Assembly: GCA_963970005.1 (NCBI GenBank)
Contig: CAXAMN010000002.1
Span: 746,743-810,742, forward strand
DNA: 64,000 nucleotides
From: Durusdinium trenchii
Lineage: Eukaryota > Sar > Dinophyceae > Suessiales > Symbiodiniaceae
Reading direction: 5' to 3'
Position numbers and translations under genes: made by a program. Each line of letters opens with the position of its first letter. The first letter of the stretch is position 1. This document shows positions 25,200-36,660 of the stretch, piece after piece. The notes under the pieces are model-generated. The model worked only from the letters and a program-made list of their open reading frames with translations. It was not told the DNA's origin and ran no database searches.

Positions 25200-25414
25200 A
25201 TGTATGTATGTATGTATGTATGTATGTATGTATGTATGTATGTATGTATAGATGTATAGATGTATGGTTGCATGTATGTATGTATGTCGGATCCTAAATA
25301 GTCAAGTGGGAGGGAATAATAAAATTGGTCGCCAAATTATTCCAACACCCTGAATAGTTTAGTGGGAAGGACTACTGAAAAGTCTTTTCATTCAGGGTGT
25401 TTTTGTTGCGGGTG

Positions 25415-25905
25415 TTGTTTACGTTTCTATTATTCTGCTATTGCTCCCCTTTAACACCCGTCCTTAACTCTTCTAAGGTTTGCTTGAGTCATCAACGTCT
25501 GGCCTGGAAATCGTTTTCAAACACGCTTATTAAAACTCAACGATTTCATTGCTCCAAACAATGTTTCAACTGGGCAGTACACCAGCCCAGGGGAAGTGAA
25601 TAATATCAATTGTTTAGGCGGTGGGATGAATAAGCAAACTTGGAGCCTAAGGGAAAAATAACTTTGATTTTGTTCAGCTATTGCTTCCCTTTCAAATCCT
25701 TCCTTAACTCTTCTGAGGTTTGCTTGATTCATGGAAATCTTTTTCAAACACGCTTATTAAAACCCCACGATTTCATTGCTCCAAACAATTTTTAAACTGG
25801 GTAGTACACCAGCCCAGGGGAAGTGAGCAAACTTGGAGCCCTAAGGTACAAACTAACTTTATTATTGTTCTGCAATTGCTTCCCTTTCAAAACTTCCTTA
25901 ACTCT
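25415..25905. repeat. Tandem repeat, 240- and 195-bp spacing
   Basis: Two full units and the start of a third. Landmarks such as CTATTGCT...CCCTTT (25437, 25677, 25872), CAAACACGCTTATTAAAAC (about 25518 and 25746) and CACCAGCCCAGGGGAAGTGA recur in the same order. The second unit lacks about 45 bp present in the first. No coding frame is preserved. Confidence 0.9.
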
Positions 25906-26007
25906 TCTACTACTACGACTACAAGTACTACTTGTACTACTACTGCCACTACTGCTCGTACTAGTACAAGTACTAGTACTAGAACTGGAACTAGAACTAG
26001 AACTGAA

Positions 26008-26042
<35 letters not shown>

Positions 26043-26186
26043 AACTACCACTACCACTACCACTACCACTACGACTTCTACTACCACTACTACTTCTACT
26101 ACCACTACTACTACTACCACTACTACTACTACCACTACTACTACTACTACCACTACTACTACCACTAGTACTAGTACTAGTACTAG

Positions 26187-26253
<67 letters not shown>

Positions 26254-26265
26254 GACTACTGACTA
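25905..26265. repeat. (ACT)n trinucleotide tract
   Basis: Interrupted ACT/ACC repeats about 350 bp long. Long open frames here encode only Thr, Leu or Val runs and are artefacts of the repeat. Confidence 0.97.
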
Positions 26266-26350
26266 CTGACTACTGACTGCTGACTGCTGACTGCTGACGG
26301 CTAACGGCTAACGGCTAACGGCTAACGGCTGACGGCTGACGGCTGACTGC
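26253..26350. repeat. Heptamer repeat drifting in sequence
   Basis: About 14 units of 7 bp that change stepwise: GACTACT, then GACTGCT, GACGGCT, AACGGCT, then back to GACGGCT and GACTGCT. It runs into CTG repeats (26350-26415). Confidence 0.9.
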
Positions 26351-26712
26351 TACTGCTACTACTACTCCTGCTGCTGCAGCTGCTGCTGCTGCTGCTACTG
26401 CTACTGCTACTGCTCCGAACACTACCAATCGTTATTGTGGCGGGGATTCTATTCATACTCCCTGGATTGTTTGCTAGGGGGAGCGTTTTACTAATTAAGA
26501 TCCAACATTATGTATGTATGTTTGTATGTCTGTATGTACACCGGGGAAAAGTTGTTGGCGCAACTCCAAAAATACAATAGCGGGAACAGCCGCACCATGT
26601 ATCTCTTTTTTCTCGCTATTCGGCAATCATAGATAGATGGCGCAACTACTATTTGGAGTGCAGAACATTAAATTTCTGCAGGAGACCTGCGCGGATCCGG
26701 ATACCAGTGTTA

Positions 26713-27117
26713 ATTTCTTTTGATTCTCTTTAAGTTCCTTTTGAGTTCCTTCTGATTCTTTTTGCTTTCCTTTTGAATCCAATTGATGTCCTCTTGATTC
26801 CTTTTAGATGTCTTTTTGAGTCCTTTTAAGTTCCTTTCGATGTCCTTTTGTTTTCCTTTTGATTCCATTTAATTTCCGGTTGCTTCCTTTTGATTTCCTC
26901 TTGATGTCCCTATAAACATTTGATTTACTTTAATGTCCTTTTGATTCCTTTTAGTTCCTTTTTGATATCCTTCCGATTCCTTTTGATTTCCTTTTGAATC
27001 ATTCCTTTCGATTTCCACTTGCTTCCGTTTAATTTCATATTGATGTCCTTCTGATTCCTTTTGATTTCCTTTTGAATCCTATTAATTTCCTGTTGAATCC
27101 TTTTGATTTCCTCTTAC
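26713..27117. repeat. Degenerate 11-bp minisatellite (TTCCTTTTGAT)n
   Basis: About 35 imperfect copies of a T-rich 10-12-bp unit ending in GAT, GAG or AAG. Strongly strand-asymmetric (pyrimidine-rich on plus). Non-coding. Confidence 0.9.
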
Positions 27118-27257
27118 GGAGGCCCACAAGATGGAGCGGTCCCAATCTCCGCTATTTTCTGCAAGGTTAGGCGCAGAATCATGGAAAACCTTCCCTGTTC
27201 TTTTAGCCACTACCCCTGGTTCCTAAACCTGGCGCAATAAAAAGGGTTACCACATCG

Positions 27258-27330
27258 AGTATGTATGTATGTCTGTTCTGTTCAGTTCTGTTCAGTTCAG
27301 TTCTGTTATGTTCTGTTATGTATGTTTTCC
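27258..27330. repeat. (TATG)n and (TTCTG)n patch
   Basis: Short TATG array followed by GTTCTGTTCAG pentamers. Another TATG patch lies at 26509-26540. Confidence 0.85.
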
Positions 27331-28113
27331 GTCCAATATGTCCACAGTTGCCTGGGACCAAACCAAAGGGTCACTTCATCGCTCTCAAATCTTCCGGGCG
27401 ACCCGGGGAGAAGCCAGCATGTTGCAGGGCTCCTGAACCTGAGCCAACAAATCAACACACCAAAAAACACAGATGTTCCTGAAGCCTAGAGATGCAGTAG
27501 ATTCTCACGCAGTAGCTATAAAATTAGGCAGTCCTCTCTGGTTCATGGTGATCTGTCCTTTCTTAATGGATCTTGGGTGGTTGGCAACCGTGGTGAAGAA
27601 CGCAACCGAAAGTGCACCGGGAGTGCGCTTCCAAAAACGTTCAAAGCAGATACAAACCTCTGGACACCATAGATTTTGACTGTCTCTGCGATGCTTCTTG
27701 GGATTCCTATGCTACAACCGCCTGAAACATGGGTGTCCCAGGTTGTTCTTGCATTCTTGCTTTATGGAAGAGGATAGCTTCAGTAAGATTCAGGATGGCG
27801 GTGGAGAGTAGCAGCAGCGCCCTGTAAGTGTCCAAAGCCAGCATCAATGTGAAAGCATGGATGTTGTAGATCTAATTATATATATATTTATTTATGTTAC
27901 ATATAGATCTTGCCCAATCCTCACCTGTTTCATCAAGTTCAATCCAACAAGCTTGGCGTCCTGCTGAAGAGGTGCAAGGTCCCTCCTCAAGAAATGATGA
28001 AAAGTGGCAGTGGCCCAGTCAGATCACCCGAGCACCCCGTGCACTGAAAAGTCAGGTTACCCCATGCCTATGACCGGCATTGTCGTCCAATTCACAGCAC
28101 ACATACGTGCGAC

Positions 28114-29844
28114 TCAGCTAGTTTTCTTCCGGTGAGGGGCGACTCTTGCCACGAGCACTGACAAATCACTCAATATCACATGCACGGCAATCCGTGCCTA
28201 CTGTACCTGTTGCAATTCCGTCAGGCAGTTTAGTAAGGGCACTGGTGCAGCCCACAGGTCCAATACAAAACACTGTCCAAGGCTTTGAGGCTTCACTCGA
28301 CGTGGAGGCACTTGAGCACTTGAGCATGGTGTTACATGATTTGAACAAACAAACACACATCTTGCATCATCTTGCATGTGTTTTGTTTAGGCGTCCATTG
28401 ATCTGGTATTCTTGTTAAGACCATAGCACTTGTTGCACACACTCAACCAACCAATCGAGAGCTCCTGGCATATCTGATTGAACATCCTCCTGGCTTACAG
28501 GTCTCGCGACCTTGGCAGCATCGGCTTCACCCAATCCGAGAACAACGGCAATCCTGCTCATAGGTGAAGAACCTCAACTCACGTGGCTTAAAGTTAGTTG
28601 GAACAGTTTCACCAGAGAAGGAGTTCTCAGAAAACAAAGCAGTGTGTAGAAATTGTTGTCGCAATGAAACGCTGAACAGAAAGCCACTTAAGGCTCAATT
28701 AGAAACCATGTCAGAAACCCAGTGGAAACCCACTGACTTTAAGAACCATCAGCCCCAAACGATGTCGAACGGCTCACTCCAAGAGCGGCACGCTGTTCAG
28801 AGCTTGTTGATGATCTCCCAAATGCCACTGAACCTGAGCGTCCGATATTCTACAGTAAATGGTGTCGCAGTGCCCGCGCACAAAACTCCCATCTATCATC
28901 ACAGGCTTACATACACTCTGCAACTTGCATCAACCACTGCCTCATCCAATGTCTTCCACAATCGTCCATCTGGTTGCGCCAATCTCAGATCGCTGCTAAT
29001 GATGCTAGCCACGGGTCTTGTGCTCGCTTGGCAACTGGGAGAAGGTCGTCCGTCAGTACCTGTCCCAAGCCAGGCTGCCTTCATCTAGACGACTGACATC
29101 CAGCCAAATGCATCCAAACGTTTTGCAAACTGAACTTCGTCAGACTACCCCGAGTCTTCTTACTATAATGGTCACAACCCCTGTCTCCATACTTCAATGT
29201 TGTTTAAAACATATTTGCTTCATGTTGCATCCCCAAACCCAGAAGCATCCGGAAAACCCCGTCGTACTTCGCGATCTTCCAGGTGCCCCGGACTCGTCGG
29301 AGCTCTTCCGCCACTTGGTCGGCTTGGTCGCCCAGCGACGAGTGAGCAATGAACCTGGCTGCCGATGCGGCCATCCGTGTTTCATGGATTTCATATGGTT
29401 TCATATGATTTCATGGTGTTTCAATGAGATTCAGCTCAGCTGCAAAGCCAATGACCAGTCATCCATGTAGCGGACGCAAACCTAAGTGAGGCGAGACCAA
29501 CAGCCATCATCTTTGGAGACTTCTCTCACTTCCGGCACCAGGCGTCTCAAAGCTGTGTAGCCAAATCTGATCCTGTTTTTCTCATTTCGGAGAGTCTCAC
29601 ATCTGATCTTTCGTTCGGAGTTTCTATGGGGAGTCTCGGTTGAGGGCGCAACCGAGACTAAAAACCACACGTCAGCAATACAACGTCCTTTTCAAGCCAC
29701 ACACGGTCCTGTGCAGTACCGTGGCCCTTTGACCACGAGGATCTGTTCGCTTCGGTTGCCAAAAAAACGAATGCCAAACTCTCTGCAAGATCGACAGAAC
29801 TCAAAACGCAAAGCATCGGCTTCCAGCGCTGGCACTGTCACCAT
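28114..29844 (-). CDS. Seven-exon gene, about 204-residue protein of unknown function
   Basis: Exons on the minus strand: 29705-29844 (ATG at 29844), 29505-29572, 29232-29358, 28917-28992, 28778-28833, 28207-28310 and 28114-28157, ending in TGA. They total 615 nt, 205 codons, with all six junctions in phase. Introns, in order: GT (132 bp), GC (146), GA (239), GT (83), GT (467), GT (49); all end AG. The protein starts MVTVPALEADALRFEFCRSC, has a basic middle (GYTALRRLVPEVREVSKDD), a charged helical part (DQADQVAEELRRVRGTWKIA) and a basic C-terminus (VAPHRKKTS). No known domain was recognised; no signal peptide or membrane helix is apparent. An alternative first border uses the AG inside GTGACAG (29835) joined to an Ala-rich exon at 29978-30058. 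A NAGNAG acceptor at 28992/28995 would add one Ser. Same strand as the ankyrin gene upstream. Confidence 0.65.
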
Positions 29845-30954
29845 GCTTTTGGGCCAAACAGTAGAGCTCGCATGATAACCAGGAGAGAAAACGAAGGAGC
29901 TTTGCAGCATTTTACAGCCCCAATACACCTGAACAATCCTGAACAGGTGGAAGGAGTGAGAGTGTCTGTGTACAAGCGCGGTTCGGCGGCTGACGCCAAC
30001 GCGGCCGAGATCAGCGCGGCAGCTGCGGCAGCTGAGACCGAGCGCGCGGCGGAACCGACTTTTCTAAAGCCTTTCCTCAAGTGTAGCAACTCATAGCAAC
30101 TCCATCGACAGAGCTGGTGGTGTACATCTCCCACTGCAGTATCAAGTTGGGTCGAGGTACTCATGAAGAGCAAAGATTTCAATTCTTGACTTCAATAAAT
30201 TTCAAGAATCTCCAAAGTCAAAACAGCCAAAACCATCCAAGACTTGCCTGCTCCTCCAAGGGGTCAATCGGGTCGACCAAAAAACATGACTCTCCAGGTG
30301 CGAAAAGCCCCTCAGGATGTCAGAAAGGATGTCTGAGGTCTGTAAGTTGGACACATCATCATCTCAGGTTTAATGTGTCTTGAAGCTCGGCTGTCTCCTC
30401 TTTGCTTTCTCCGCCTCCGCACCTTGTGAGGCATGCCAGAGGCAAAGGGCCGAAATGGTGTCTGTAGATGTTTGTAGGGGTTCATGAAGCGTGCCAGGCC
30501 CCAGGTGCTTTGGTGAGTGACAAACGAATGTCAAGTGAGAGATGAACAGCCCTCTTGGAATGGTTTCAAGATCTCCTGTTCCCAGCGTAAACCCGTTTAA
30601 TGTTACCAAATGTTGCCAGAAGAGAGTGCAAAAGTGTGCAGATGCCTAATGTTCAAAAAAAGAACTTCGCTCTCCAACCTCGTCTCTTGGTCACTGCGCT
30701 CAACCTCGTCCGCCTCTGAGTCCAATGGTGGAAGCGAAGCCAACAAAGACACGGTGGATTCGTGGCCGTGAGCAGCAGCTACATCTACCGGTAGCCATCC
30801 AGCACCATCCCTGGCACAAAATGACTATGAAGAAAACCTGGTGAATCAGGAAGTGACAGCCGAAGCCGATGTGCCTGGCAAACAAGGTCTCCGGCGCAAG
30901 GAGTAAAAGGCATCGAAGTATTGAGTCCTGCCCGCGGTTTTGGCGCAGGGTAAC

Positions 30955-31075
30955 AAGAAGCTATTAGAAACAATAAGCTAGTAGGAACAAGTGCATCGCT
31001 TCTAGGAACAAGTGCCTTACTAGTAGTAACAAGAAGCTATTAGAAACAAGTGCCTTACTACTAGTAACAATAAGA
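30955..31075 (+). repeat. 17/21-bp minisatellite family, medium copy
   Basis: Alternating AACAAGAAGCTATTAGAAAC and AAGTGCCTTACTAGTAGTAAC units, as in the 51.1-51.5 kb array. Confidence 0.85.
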
Positions 31076-31157
31076 ATTCAATTAGAATTGTAATTACTAG
31101 CAAAGGTTCTGATTCTGGTCTTCTGTAACTTCAGAGTTGGTGCGACTGGAGGCAGTC

Positions 31158-31240
31158 TGGGTGTCCTTCCTTCCTTCCATTTCCTTTCCTTTCCTTTCCC
31201 TTCCCTTTCCCTTCCCTTCCCTCTCCTTTCCTTTCCTCCT
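31158..31240. repeat. Polypyrimidine tract
   Basis: TTCC/TTTCCC-rich run of about 80 bp, 70 bp downstream (on the minus strand) of the proposed ankyrin stop codon. Confidence 0.9.
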
Positions 31241-31309
31241 GCCTAGCTTTCTAAACGGCACTCCACTTGGGAACTGCATGTTTCTCCGCAGTTCACAAAG
31301 CTCCAAGGA

Positions 31310-34306
31310 TTATGCATGTTGGCGGAGCGCCTGATTTGTCCCCTCGCTTCAGTGGGAGTGTGGGATGTACGGGTCACGTCAAATCCATCGATGAGTCGAG
31401 GTTTCTTCGCCACGCAGGCCTCTCCTGCCCCGCATCTGCCGCCTCATGTGCCAATGTGTGCCCCTGCTTGTCGCGTGCCCGAAGCGTCTCTGGAACCAGC
31501 TGATGCAGCAGGAGCCTTAGCCGTCAAACTCGAATCAGCGGTGGAGATCAATGAGTTGACTGAATCGATTGATAGGTGAACAAACTATGCAAATGCACTG
31601 CAAAACTTAAGACTTATATGAATCTTGAGAATGATGCTCTTGCCACACCCTCTGTAAGTGTTGCCCGCCTGACCTAACAACCCCTCCAATACTATATACT
31701 GTAGTATAATTTGGATCAGCAAAAGAATCTCAAGGGGGGGAACTCCGTCAAATCCTGCCGAACTACACGGACATGATTTGCTCTTGGGCGCATGCTCGAG
31801 TCGCCCCAAGAGAATCTGAGGGCAACTGCATCCAAAACGACTCTAGACTCTAGATCCATCGAGTTTAGGCTTCGAAAAGCTGGCGAATCTTTGCCGAATT
31901 TGCCGATAACGACCGCTCCAGCCCTTTCATCCCTAGCCACAAGGTCTCAACCTGACCTCCAAATGCCGCGTCGTGCGCGGGCGTGGCACCTGGCAGGAGG
32001 CGTCGCGGCGTCATTTCACCAGATCAAATACCGGCAAGTTGTTATCCCAAGAGTGTACATTGATTCAATGTACCAACCATCGACATGCTTTCAATATCTT
32101 TCACTTCTACTCTGCTGTTGAAGGAACTCAACCATTTTGCATTTCTCTGTTGAACAAGACCAGGATCGCCTATATTGGACTTGGCCCGCAAGGTGCTTGG
32201 TGCCAACTCATGAAGGAGCTGCAGGATGGCAAGTTGACCTCGGGGATGTGGTGATCGAACAGGCGTTGGTGTTGCCCAAACCACCCGAGGCGTGTAACTT
32301 GCAAACCTTCACGAGGCGTGGATCTGCACCTGATCCACGGAAAGAATGGTTGGGCACTTTTGTGGGAGGGTTCCCCTCACCGTAATCCATTGAGCCCGAC
32401 ACCCCATGGATTTGATCTACTCCACCTTGCAGTGATTCAGCTGGAGCGCCCTGAAACGCAGCGTCATGTGCTGGAGTGGCACCATTCCTTGCTTTGGCAC
32501 GAAGCGTGTCAGGTACGAGGCCCTGCAAGAGCTCCAGAATAGCAACCTGCAAAACATTCATCTGGCTGTTCAGCTGTTCGAGCATGGAAGGATATCTTCC
32601 TGTTCGTGCCATGACAAAAAAATTGCAAAGACAATGTTGGTGGAAGTCTTCAAATCAGAGCTTCTGAGCTTCCAGGATCAAAACAAAAACCACCAGTCGT
32701 CCAAGTCTTTACGACCGCAGTCGCCCACCAAATCTCCAGTCTCAGCAGCTCTTGAGGCCAGAAACCATCGCGGGTCGGAAAGCGAGTGTCACGAGTGTCA
32801 CCCGACAGGAATCAAAACCGCAAGTCGGTTGACGTGTCAGACATGCTGTGAGAAGTCTTAGAAAGCAGTCAAATGACTTTTCAAATTCCAGTAGCCAGTA
32901 GTAGATCACAATTCTCCAACCTCAGACCTCAGGTGACTCAATCCTAAGGTGTTTTCTCCAGAGCTCCAGAGCCTGCCCGCTCAGGGCGGCCCAATGTGCA
33001 GGGCATCGTCCATCCATCGCCGGGCGTCGTAAGCTCTCGGGGTCCTGGTGAAGCGCGCACGCTCACGGATCCGTGGCCATGGGCGGTTGGATGTGGATCA
33101 TGTGGATCCATCCGTTCGAGATCTCCAAGAAAGGAGGCGAGATGACCGGCGAAGAAAAGGCCTTTCGGAAAGGGAAACTGGAATGGCTCTTGAAAGAACT
33201 CGAATGACAAGACCCGCAAAACGGTGGCAAATGCTCTATCAAGAATCTCCCAATTGCTCATCCCCTTTAGTATCCTTTAGTGAAGCTAGGGTCACGCATG
33301 GACACTTTATGGACTGTTTTCATTCGTTTTCTCTGGTACGGTATGTCATCTGTTTTTGGATTTCTGGGCACATACCTAGATACATACCACTGTTTTAGAG
33401 GCCTTCGAAAGTTCAGTTTACATGTAGTATCGAGCCAATGGCTTTTGGCAGATACGACATAATTAATTACCAATTCTCTAGTGTAAAGTACAATGAACAC
33501 CCAAAAAATATACATGTTCTCAGATTTCTCGGGCTTCAGGGGGTGCGAAAATGTAACTTCCAACGTGGGAGGTCTGATGTTGGGTGGGGAAGGAAAGTAA
33601 AGAAATGGGAAGCAACTGACTCACCGACTCACCCGGTTCAGTCCAGCTCATACAGCAGCCGAAGTGCTTCCTCTTTCCCCTGCTGAGCGGCCACATGTGC
33701 TGCCCCCCGACAGGAGGCTAAGGCACCGCGAGGGGCAGCCATGGACTACAAGCTACAAGGACTTGTCTCACGGAGGGAACACACCTGCAACTACTCTAGG
33801 AGCAAGGACGCTACTAGGGGCTCCTGGCTTCGCTACTAGGAGCAAGGACGCTACTAGGGGCTCCTGGCCTTACTACTAAGCAAGGATGCTACTAACATCT
33901 TGGGAACTACTACTCACATGCAGCCTGACGACGCTTTATAATCAGTGAAATCCTCTCTGCAAGAGGTTGAAGGTGGAGGACTGCCGTCAAAATGAAGCAG
34001 TGGCCATTCAGTGGCCCTCAAACTCAAGGTCATGTGGGCCCCAAACGGCCCTCAGGTTACGCTTGAGCCGGGAAATCAGAGGCTTCGGTGCCTACTAATG
34101 CTTCTTTGCTTTGCATCAATGAGAATTTGGATTCTCATTCACAAAGAAATCCCAAAGAAAGCAAAGCCATCCATACTTCAGTTTCCAATAATTAATCAGA
34201 TCCTCCCTTCAAAAGACCTCCTCGGTGTTCCGACATCGATGGCATCCTTGGCCCGCTGGGCGAAGATGAAGAAAGCGCAGCCCAACTCGAAGCGCCGCTG
34301 CCGCAC
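31310..34306 (-). CDS. Ankyrin-repeat protein gene, eight exons, 5' end missing
   Basis: Exons on the minus strand: 34231-34306, 33644-33717, 32973-33044, 32450-32546, 32170-32238, 31919-31989, 31425-31499 and 31310-31330 (TAA). They join in phase to 185 codons with at least five ankyrin repeats of 34, 34, 34 and 36 residues. The repeat cores are GAAHVAAQQG, GRCPAHWAALSG, GATPAHDAAFQG, GATPAHDAAFGG and GHTLAHEAADAG, matching the ankyrin consensus G-x-T-P-x-H-x-A-A-x-x-G. Ankyrin repeats mediate protein binding. All seven introns start GA (34230, 33643, 31918, 31424) or GC (32972, 32449, 32169) and end AG; none starts GT. Repeat homology and phase fix the inner borders; the 31918 border and the first exon are less sure. 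The gene should continue upstream, as no start Met is present. A minisatellite copy (33786-33892) lies in the first intron. Ankyrin call is firm. Confidence 0.85.
33786..33892 (+). repeat. Minisatellite family copy inside an intron
   Basis: Three near-identical units of GCTACTAGGAGCAAGGACGC with GGGGCTCCTGGC. The same units occur at 50252-50345 and 51139-51200. It lies in the 33718-34230 intron of the ankyrin gene. Confidence 0.85.
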
Positions 34307-34330
34307 CTCGGAACGAGAAACCGGTAGGCC

Positions 34331-34450
34331 GCGGTAGTAGAGGTGAGGTAGGTTAGCTAGGTAGGTAGCTAGTAACTAGTAGCAAACGGTCGCTAGTACC
34401 TTACTTAAGCTACATATGGACGCAGGATAGCTCACGCTTCTTCAAGGAAG
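34331..34450 (+). repeat. Dispersed hairpin-bearing element, copy 2 (partial)
   Basis: Has the AGGT/AGCTAG tract and ATGGACGCAGGATAGCTCAC plus the CTTCTTCAAGGAAG hairpin, but lacks the GGGAAACTTAA end. It lies just upstream of the first recognised ankyrin exon. Confidence 0.7.
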
Positions 34451-34668
34451 CTCCCCCCGCTGCCCTGAAGGCCGTGAACAAAATCATTCTAATCTGTGGC
34501 AGATCTTGTGATGTTCAGGAAAGGAGAGTAAAAGCAATAAAAACCATCATGTCTTGCGCTAGTGTGACTAAGCCGATGTTCACCCGCTAGAAATTTGTTC
34601 TATTTCCCACTATATAGTAGTATGAACCAGCGGCAGATTTGGAGGAGTCGCACTGTTCGCACATTCAC

Positions 34669-34800
34669 GATGATCAGAAAGGGCATGAATCTACTAGTAG
34701 CAATAACTTCAGCCACCGCTGAGTCAGGCATGGGACTTGAACTGATCTCACTGATGCCTGGGGCAATGACTAGCTCGAAAGCATTCTTCTCTGCCTCCAA
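34669..34800 (-). CDS. Candidate further upstream exon of the ankyrin gene
   Basis: Minus-strand frame EKNAFELVIAPGISEISSSP continues through SAVAEVIATSRFMPFLII and meets a GTGAAT donor at 34668 in phase 0, which would fit the phase-0 start of the exon at 34306. The acceptor is unclear: several AGs occur between 34790 and 34840. It could belong to a different gene, and no domain is recognised. Confidence 0.35.
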
Positions 34801-36568
34801 ACGAATCTCAATCCCTCCAGGTACCCCGGAGCCTCACAACTGACATGGTAACCACTTGCAGCCGGTTGGAAGTGCAAAGCTAGACTCTGCATTCTATGGC
34901 CTATGCATATGTATAGTGCTATATGTCATCTTCTTAAGAATTCAAGTCGTCTATGGTGTCTTGTGACCGCTCGCTTCCGCGCACGACCAGCTGGCCTTTG
35001 TTCTCCAAGGCTCTTCGGATAAATCATTCGACAAGAAGTCGGCCACACGGGTCTGCTTGCTCTGTCGATAAAGCCTTAGCAGTAACCAGCGAACCCAGAG
35101 CTTCTCGTGAGCCCCCTCGGCCAGTTGAGAAACCACCAAGGAGGTCTAGTCTTGGCCATGGCGGCCATGGGCCGTTGTCAAGAATCCTAAAGCTCTGATG
35201 GTGCGATTGCTGGTAGACATATCAAATTCTGCACCTGATAGCAGTCGGAAACTCAACACCAAGCGCAATGAAGGGTAGCTTTGAATCGCATACACTCTGT
35301 CAAAGCAAATGTAGAGTTCCAAAAGACAATTTGCAGACCATACTATCTCATACTGTTCCAGTTCTTGGTATGTTGGCATTGGTGTGATAAGATAGGTGAT
35401 ATTCTATGTCATTTTTTGCAACATTTTGCAACCAAGAAGAGCAATGCTTGATAGCTGACATCACAAGTGCGCGCACCAAGTTTTGTCCCTCAAAAGAGGC
35501 TGGACACCAAGGTATCAGGGCAATAAAAAGGCGTGTCACAAGATTTGAAGCGAATAAATGCAGATCTGGTGGAAGTGCAAATTTGAGAATTTGAGACATT
35601 GGCAGCTGAACTCAATGCTTTGATCACGAATTCGAGTTGCCCCGTCCCTTTGATTGTCCATTTCGGCAGGCATTGGCCGCCCTCTGCCGCCCTCTACATG
35701 CGAATTAGATGCCTTCAAACTCTCGAATGTTCCACTAATGACTAAGAACTGGAGCCCATGCCCCATGCTTGGTGGATGTTGGATTCTTTTGGACCTGGAA
35801 ACGAACATTCGACGGCACCACCCAAAATTGCCGGCCGTCGGCGATGTTTTGGCGGGATCTTCTTTCGTTCAACTGTAACTGGTCACAGGCGCCTCGACAA
35901 CTCTGCGCAAGGGTCAGTTGTCCGGACGAAATGTCAAGATACAAGCACATTCAGAACAATTGCTGAAGCGCTATAGCCGCTACGTAATCTCTGTCGGCTG
36001 AAGACCCCAATGACCCCAGAACGAACCGGTTTGTTCGTAAGTCCGTATGACTCCGTGATCCGCACTTTTCTGCTATGTACCTCTAGTGGCAACTAACTGT
36101 GGACCAGTGAAGGAATTACCTACAAATTTCATCACTGCGAAGGCATGTGAGAAGAAGAGTAGGGCAGGTCTACTGTCTGGTACTGATGTATGATGTAGGG
36201 TCAAGGGCCGTTCTTACACTCCTGTTTAAACGTTTGTACACATCACTTCTGTTGAGGCCTCAACTTCCGGGGGCATCATGCCATGAGAAATCCAAGAATC
36301 TTAGAAGGCATGCTGTGACTGGTGGTGCTCTTCTTCCACGTGAGGCGACGATGCCCGATCAACAGAAAGATCACAAGGTACCTTATGAAGGCGGGTTGGG
36401 ATGTCGCTCTGCTTGCAAGATCTGATGCTGCAGAAGAGTATAAAGTGTTAGTCTTGTGTTCCTTCTCTCTGCCCCTTGCCCGCGAGGACGACTGTTCCAT
36501 GACCACGAGGATCACGCATGCAGTTGCGTCTGGGACCAACTGTGGGAAGGACTAGTCGCTGATAATAT

Positions 36569-36660
36569 CCAAAGGTGTGTCTTTTGGTGGACCTAGGGCA
36601 CTTGCAAGCCGTAATGATGATTACATATGTTGCGTCAGGACCCACCAAAGACACACCCTT
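36569..36660. repeat. Imperfect inverted repeat, about 22-bp arms
   Basis: AAAGGTGTGTCTTTTGGTGG is mirrored about 65 bp later by GACCCACCAAAGACACACCC. No target duplication was found. The arm motif GGACCCACCAAAGACAC also occurs once at about 7862-7879. Confidence 0.65.

Larger units (their letters stand above)
24986..25289. repeat. Second microsatellite array with composite core
   Basis: Left part (24986-25064) repeats the core order seen at 22866-22942: ATGTAATGTAATG, GGTACGGTACGGTGCGGC, then (TACTG)n. (TATG)n follows to 25134, then a LINE 3' end, an assembly gap, and (TATG)n again to 25289. Confidence 0.9.

Noticed and set aside
25720..26269. Long frames encoding poly-Thr, poly-Leu and poly-Val
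   Set aside because: They are translations of the (ACT)n tract in three frames; no start context, no splice sites, no other sequence content.
29505..29670. Resemblance of a minus-strand stretch (NSERKIRCETLRNEKNRIRF) to a bHLH basic region
   Set aside because: The first half lies upstream of a good acceptor and is probably intron; the second half fits the seven-exon gene in phase. The match to bHLH is loose.
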